Assembly: GCA_014526335.1 (NCBI GenBank)
Contig: JACTAT010000012.1
Span: 2,463,024-2,527,023 of the forward strand
DNA from: Chrysaora quinquecirrha
Taxonomy: Eukaryota > Cnidaria > Scyphozoa > Semaeostomeae > Pelagiidae
Length of the DNA: 64,000 nt
Reading direction: 5' to 3'
Of the stretch, positions 63,263 through 64,000 are shown piece by piece (within the stretch, counting starts at the first letter, position 1; each line of letters opens with the position of its first letter). The position numbers and the translations under genes are program-made. The notes under the pieces are model-generated. The model was not told the origin of the DNA and made no database searches. It saw only the letters and a program-made list of their open reading frames with translations.

Positions 63263-64000
63263 CTAGCCCTTGCCCATCTAAAACCACCGCCTCGTAAGAC
63301 TTCCGCCTCAAGAACCTCTGCCTCAAAGACCTCCGCCTCAAGGACCTTCGCCTCAATGACCTCTGCCTCTCCACTTAGCTCCTAGTTTCTAATCTTTAGT
63401 ATTTGTCCTTGATCCTAGTCCAGGATCCCTTTTCCTAGCGCCAATCCCAGTTCTGATACTCTGTTTTAGTGCAAGGTCCTTAGTCCACACTGATGTTCCT
63501 AAGTTTCAAATTATTCAGTGTACAGCAGTTGTCTTTGTCTATAGTCCGTCCCTTAGTCCTGACATAATCAATTGTCTTCAGTCCCACTCCTTGGTCCTGT
63601 TCCTCAGTCTTGTTATTGTTCATGTTTCTTAATCCAGAAATTATTCATAGTGTTCAGTCCCTTTCCTTTATCCTGTTCCTTAGTCCAGAAATTACTCATG
63701 GTCTTCAGTCCCGTTCCTTTATCCTATTCCTTAGTCCTGAAATGGTCTTCAATTCCATTCCTTGGTCTTGTTCCTCAGTCTTGCTATTGTTCATGTTCCT
63801 TAGCTCTGAAATGGTTCATGGTCTTCAGTCCCATTCCTTTATCCTGTTCCTTAGTCCTGAAATGGTCTTCAGTCCCATTCCTCAGTCCAGTTCCTCAGTC
63901 CTGAAATTACCCATGGTCTTCAGTCCCATTCCTTAGTCCTGTTCCTCAGTCCTGAAGTTACTCATGGTCTTCAGTCCCGCTCCTTAGCCCTCTTCCTCAG
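63263..64000 (-). mobile_element. Helitron-like element E5, 3' part (continues beyond the window)
   Basis: Begins (3' end on the minus strand) with CTAGCCCTTGCCC at 63263, followed by the GCCTC minisatellite (63285-63370) and the CTTAGTCCTGTTCCTCAGTC-type array (about 63400 to the window edge). Its 5' end lies outside. Confidence 0.7.
63400..64000 (-). repeat. Degenerate minisatellite in E5, running off the window
   Basis: Same repeat vocabulary as 62200-62540: GGTCTTCAGTCCCATTCC, TTAGTCCTGTTCCTCAGTC and GAAATTACTCATGG. At least ten units. The longest open frames here (63572-63936) are repeat artefacts. Confidence 0.8.

Overview
This 64 kb window reads as AT-rich metazoan DNA made almost entirely of transposable elements nested inside one another. 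I see no ordinary host gene that I would defend. The mixture (BEL/Pao, Gypsy, Penelope-like, L2/CR1-type LINEs with an SGNH-esterase ORF1, RTE-like LINEs, a THAP/DDE Kolobok-like transposon, a tnp2-type CACTA/EnSpm element, Helitron-like elements), with spliceosomal introns inside transposon genes, suggests an invertebrate, most likely a cnidarian. That assignment is inference. Several insertions are resolved to the base by target-site duplications or paralogous empty sites.

Region 1 (1-12.8 kb). A BEL/Pao pol fragment (1-977, minus) is followed by one minus-strand L2/CR1-like LINE running from about 12770 down to about 965. Two elements split this LINE. One is a 5'-truncated Penelope-like element with a GIY-YIG endonuclease (10380-11508, plus; 8-bp imperfect duplication). 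The other is a 6.04-kb DNA transposon (3506-9544) sitting in a TTAA duplication. The transposon carries an 11-exon THAP + DDE transposase (minus) and, convergently, a spliced gene for a cysteine-rich domain matching the cytoplasmic 'ballast' domain of the P2X7 receptor (plus). This is the most interesting object in the window.

Region 2 (12.88-27.59 kb). A CACTA/EnSpm-like element has ends starting CACAGGTA, a 3-bp CCA duplication and subterminal repeat arrays. It has two divergent spliced genes: a tnp2-type transposase (minus) and an unrecognised multi-exon gene (plus). Its promoter interval is split by a 7.6-kb BEL/Pao retrotransposon (16652-24230, minus), whose reverse transcriptase has lost its active-site box.

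Region 3 (27.6-38.4 kb). A decayed second BEL/Pao copy and two Gypsy elements (all minus), one Gypsy inserted into the other.

Region 4 (38.4-47.7 kb). Penelope-like and RTE remnants, a stretch with nothing recognisable, a Helitron-like fragment, then a plus-strand LINE interrupted by an internally deleted L2 copy.

Region 5 (47.7-64 kb). A swarm of non-autonomous Helitron-like elements (5' TC, 3' CTAG, inserted between A and T) carrying tRNA-like modules and variable minisatellites, some joined head to tail. They are interrupted by another copy of themselves, by a TTAA-flanked MITE, by a 2.49-kb foldback element with about 650-bp inverted repeats, and by a Penelope-like element with 151-bp inverted ends. 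An inverted duplication of an unrecognised coding fragment lies at 60.1-60.9 kb.
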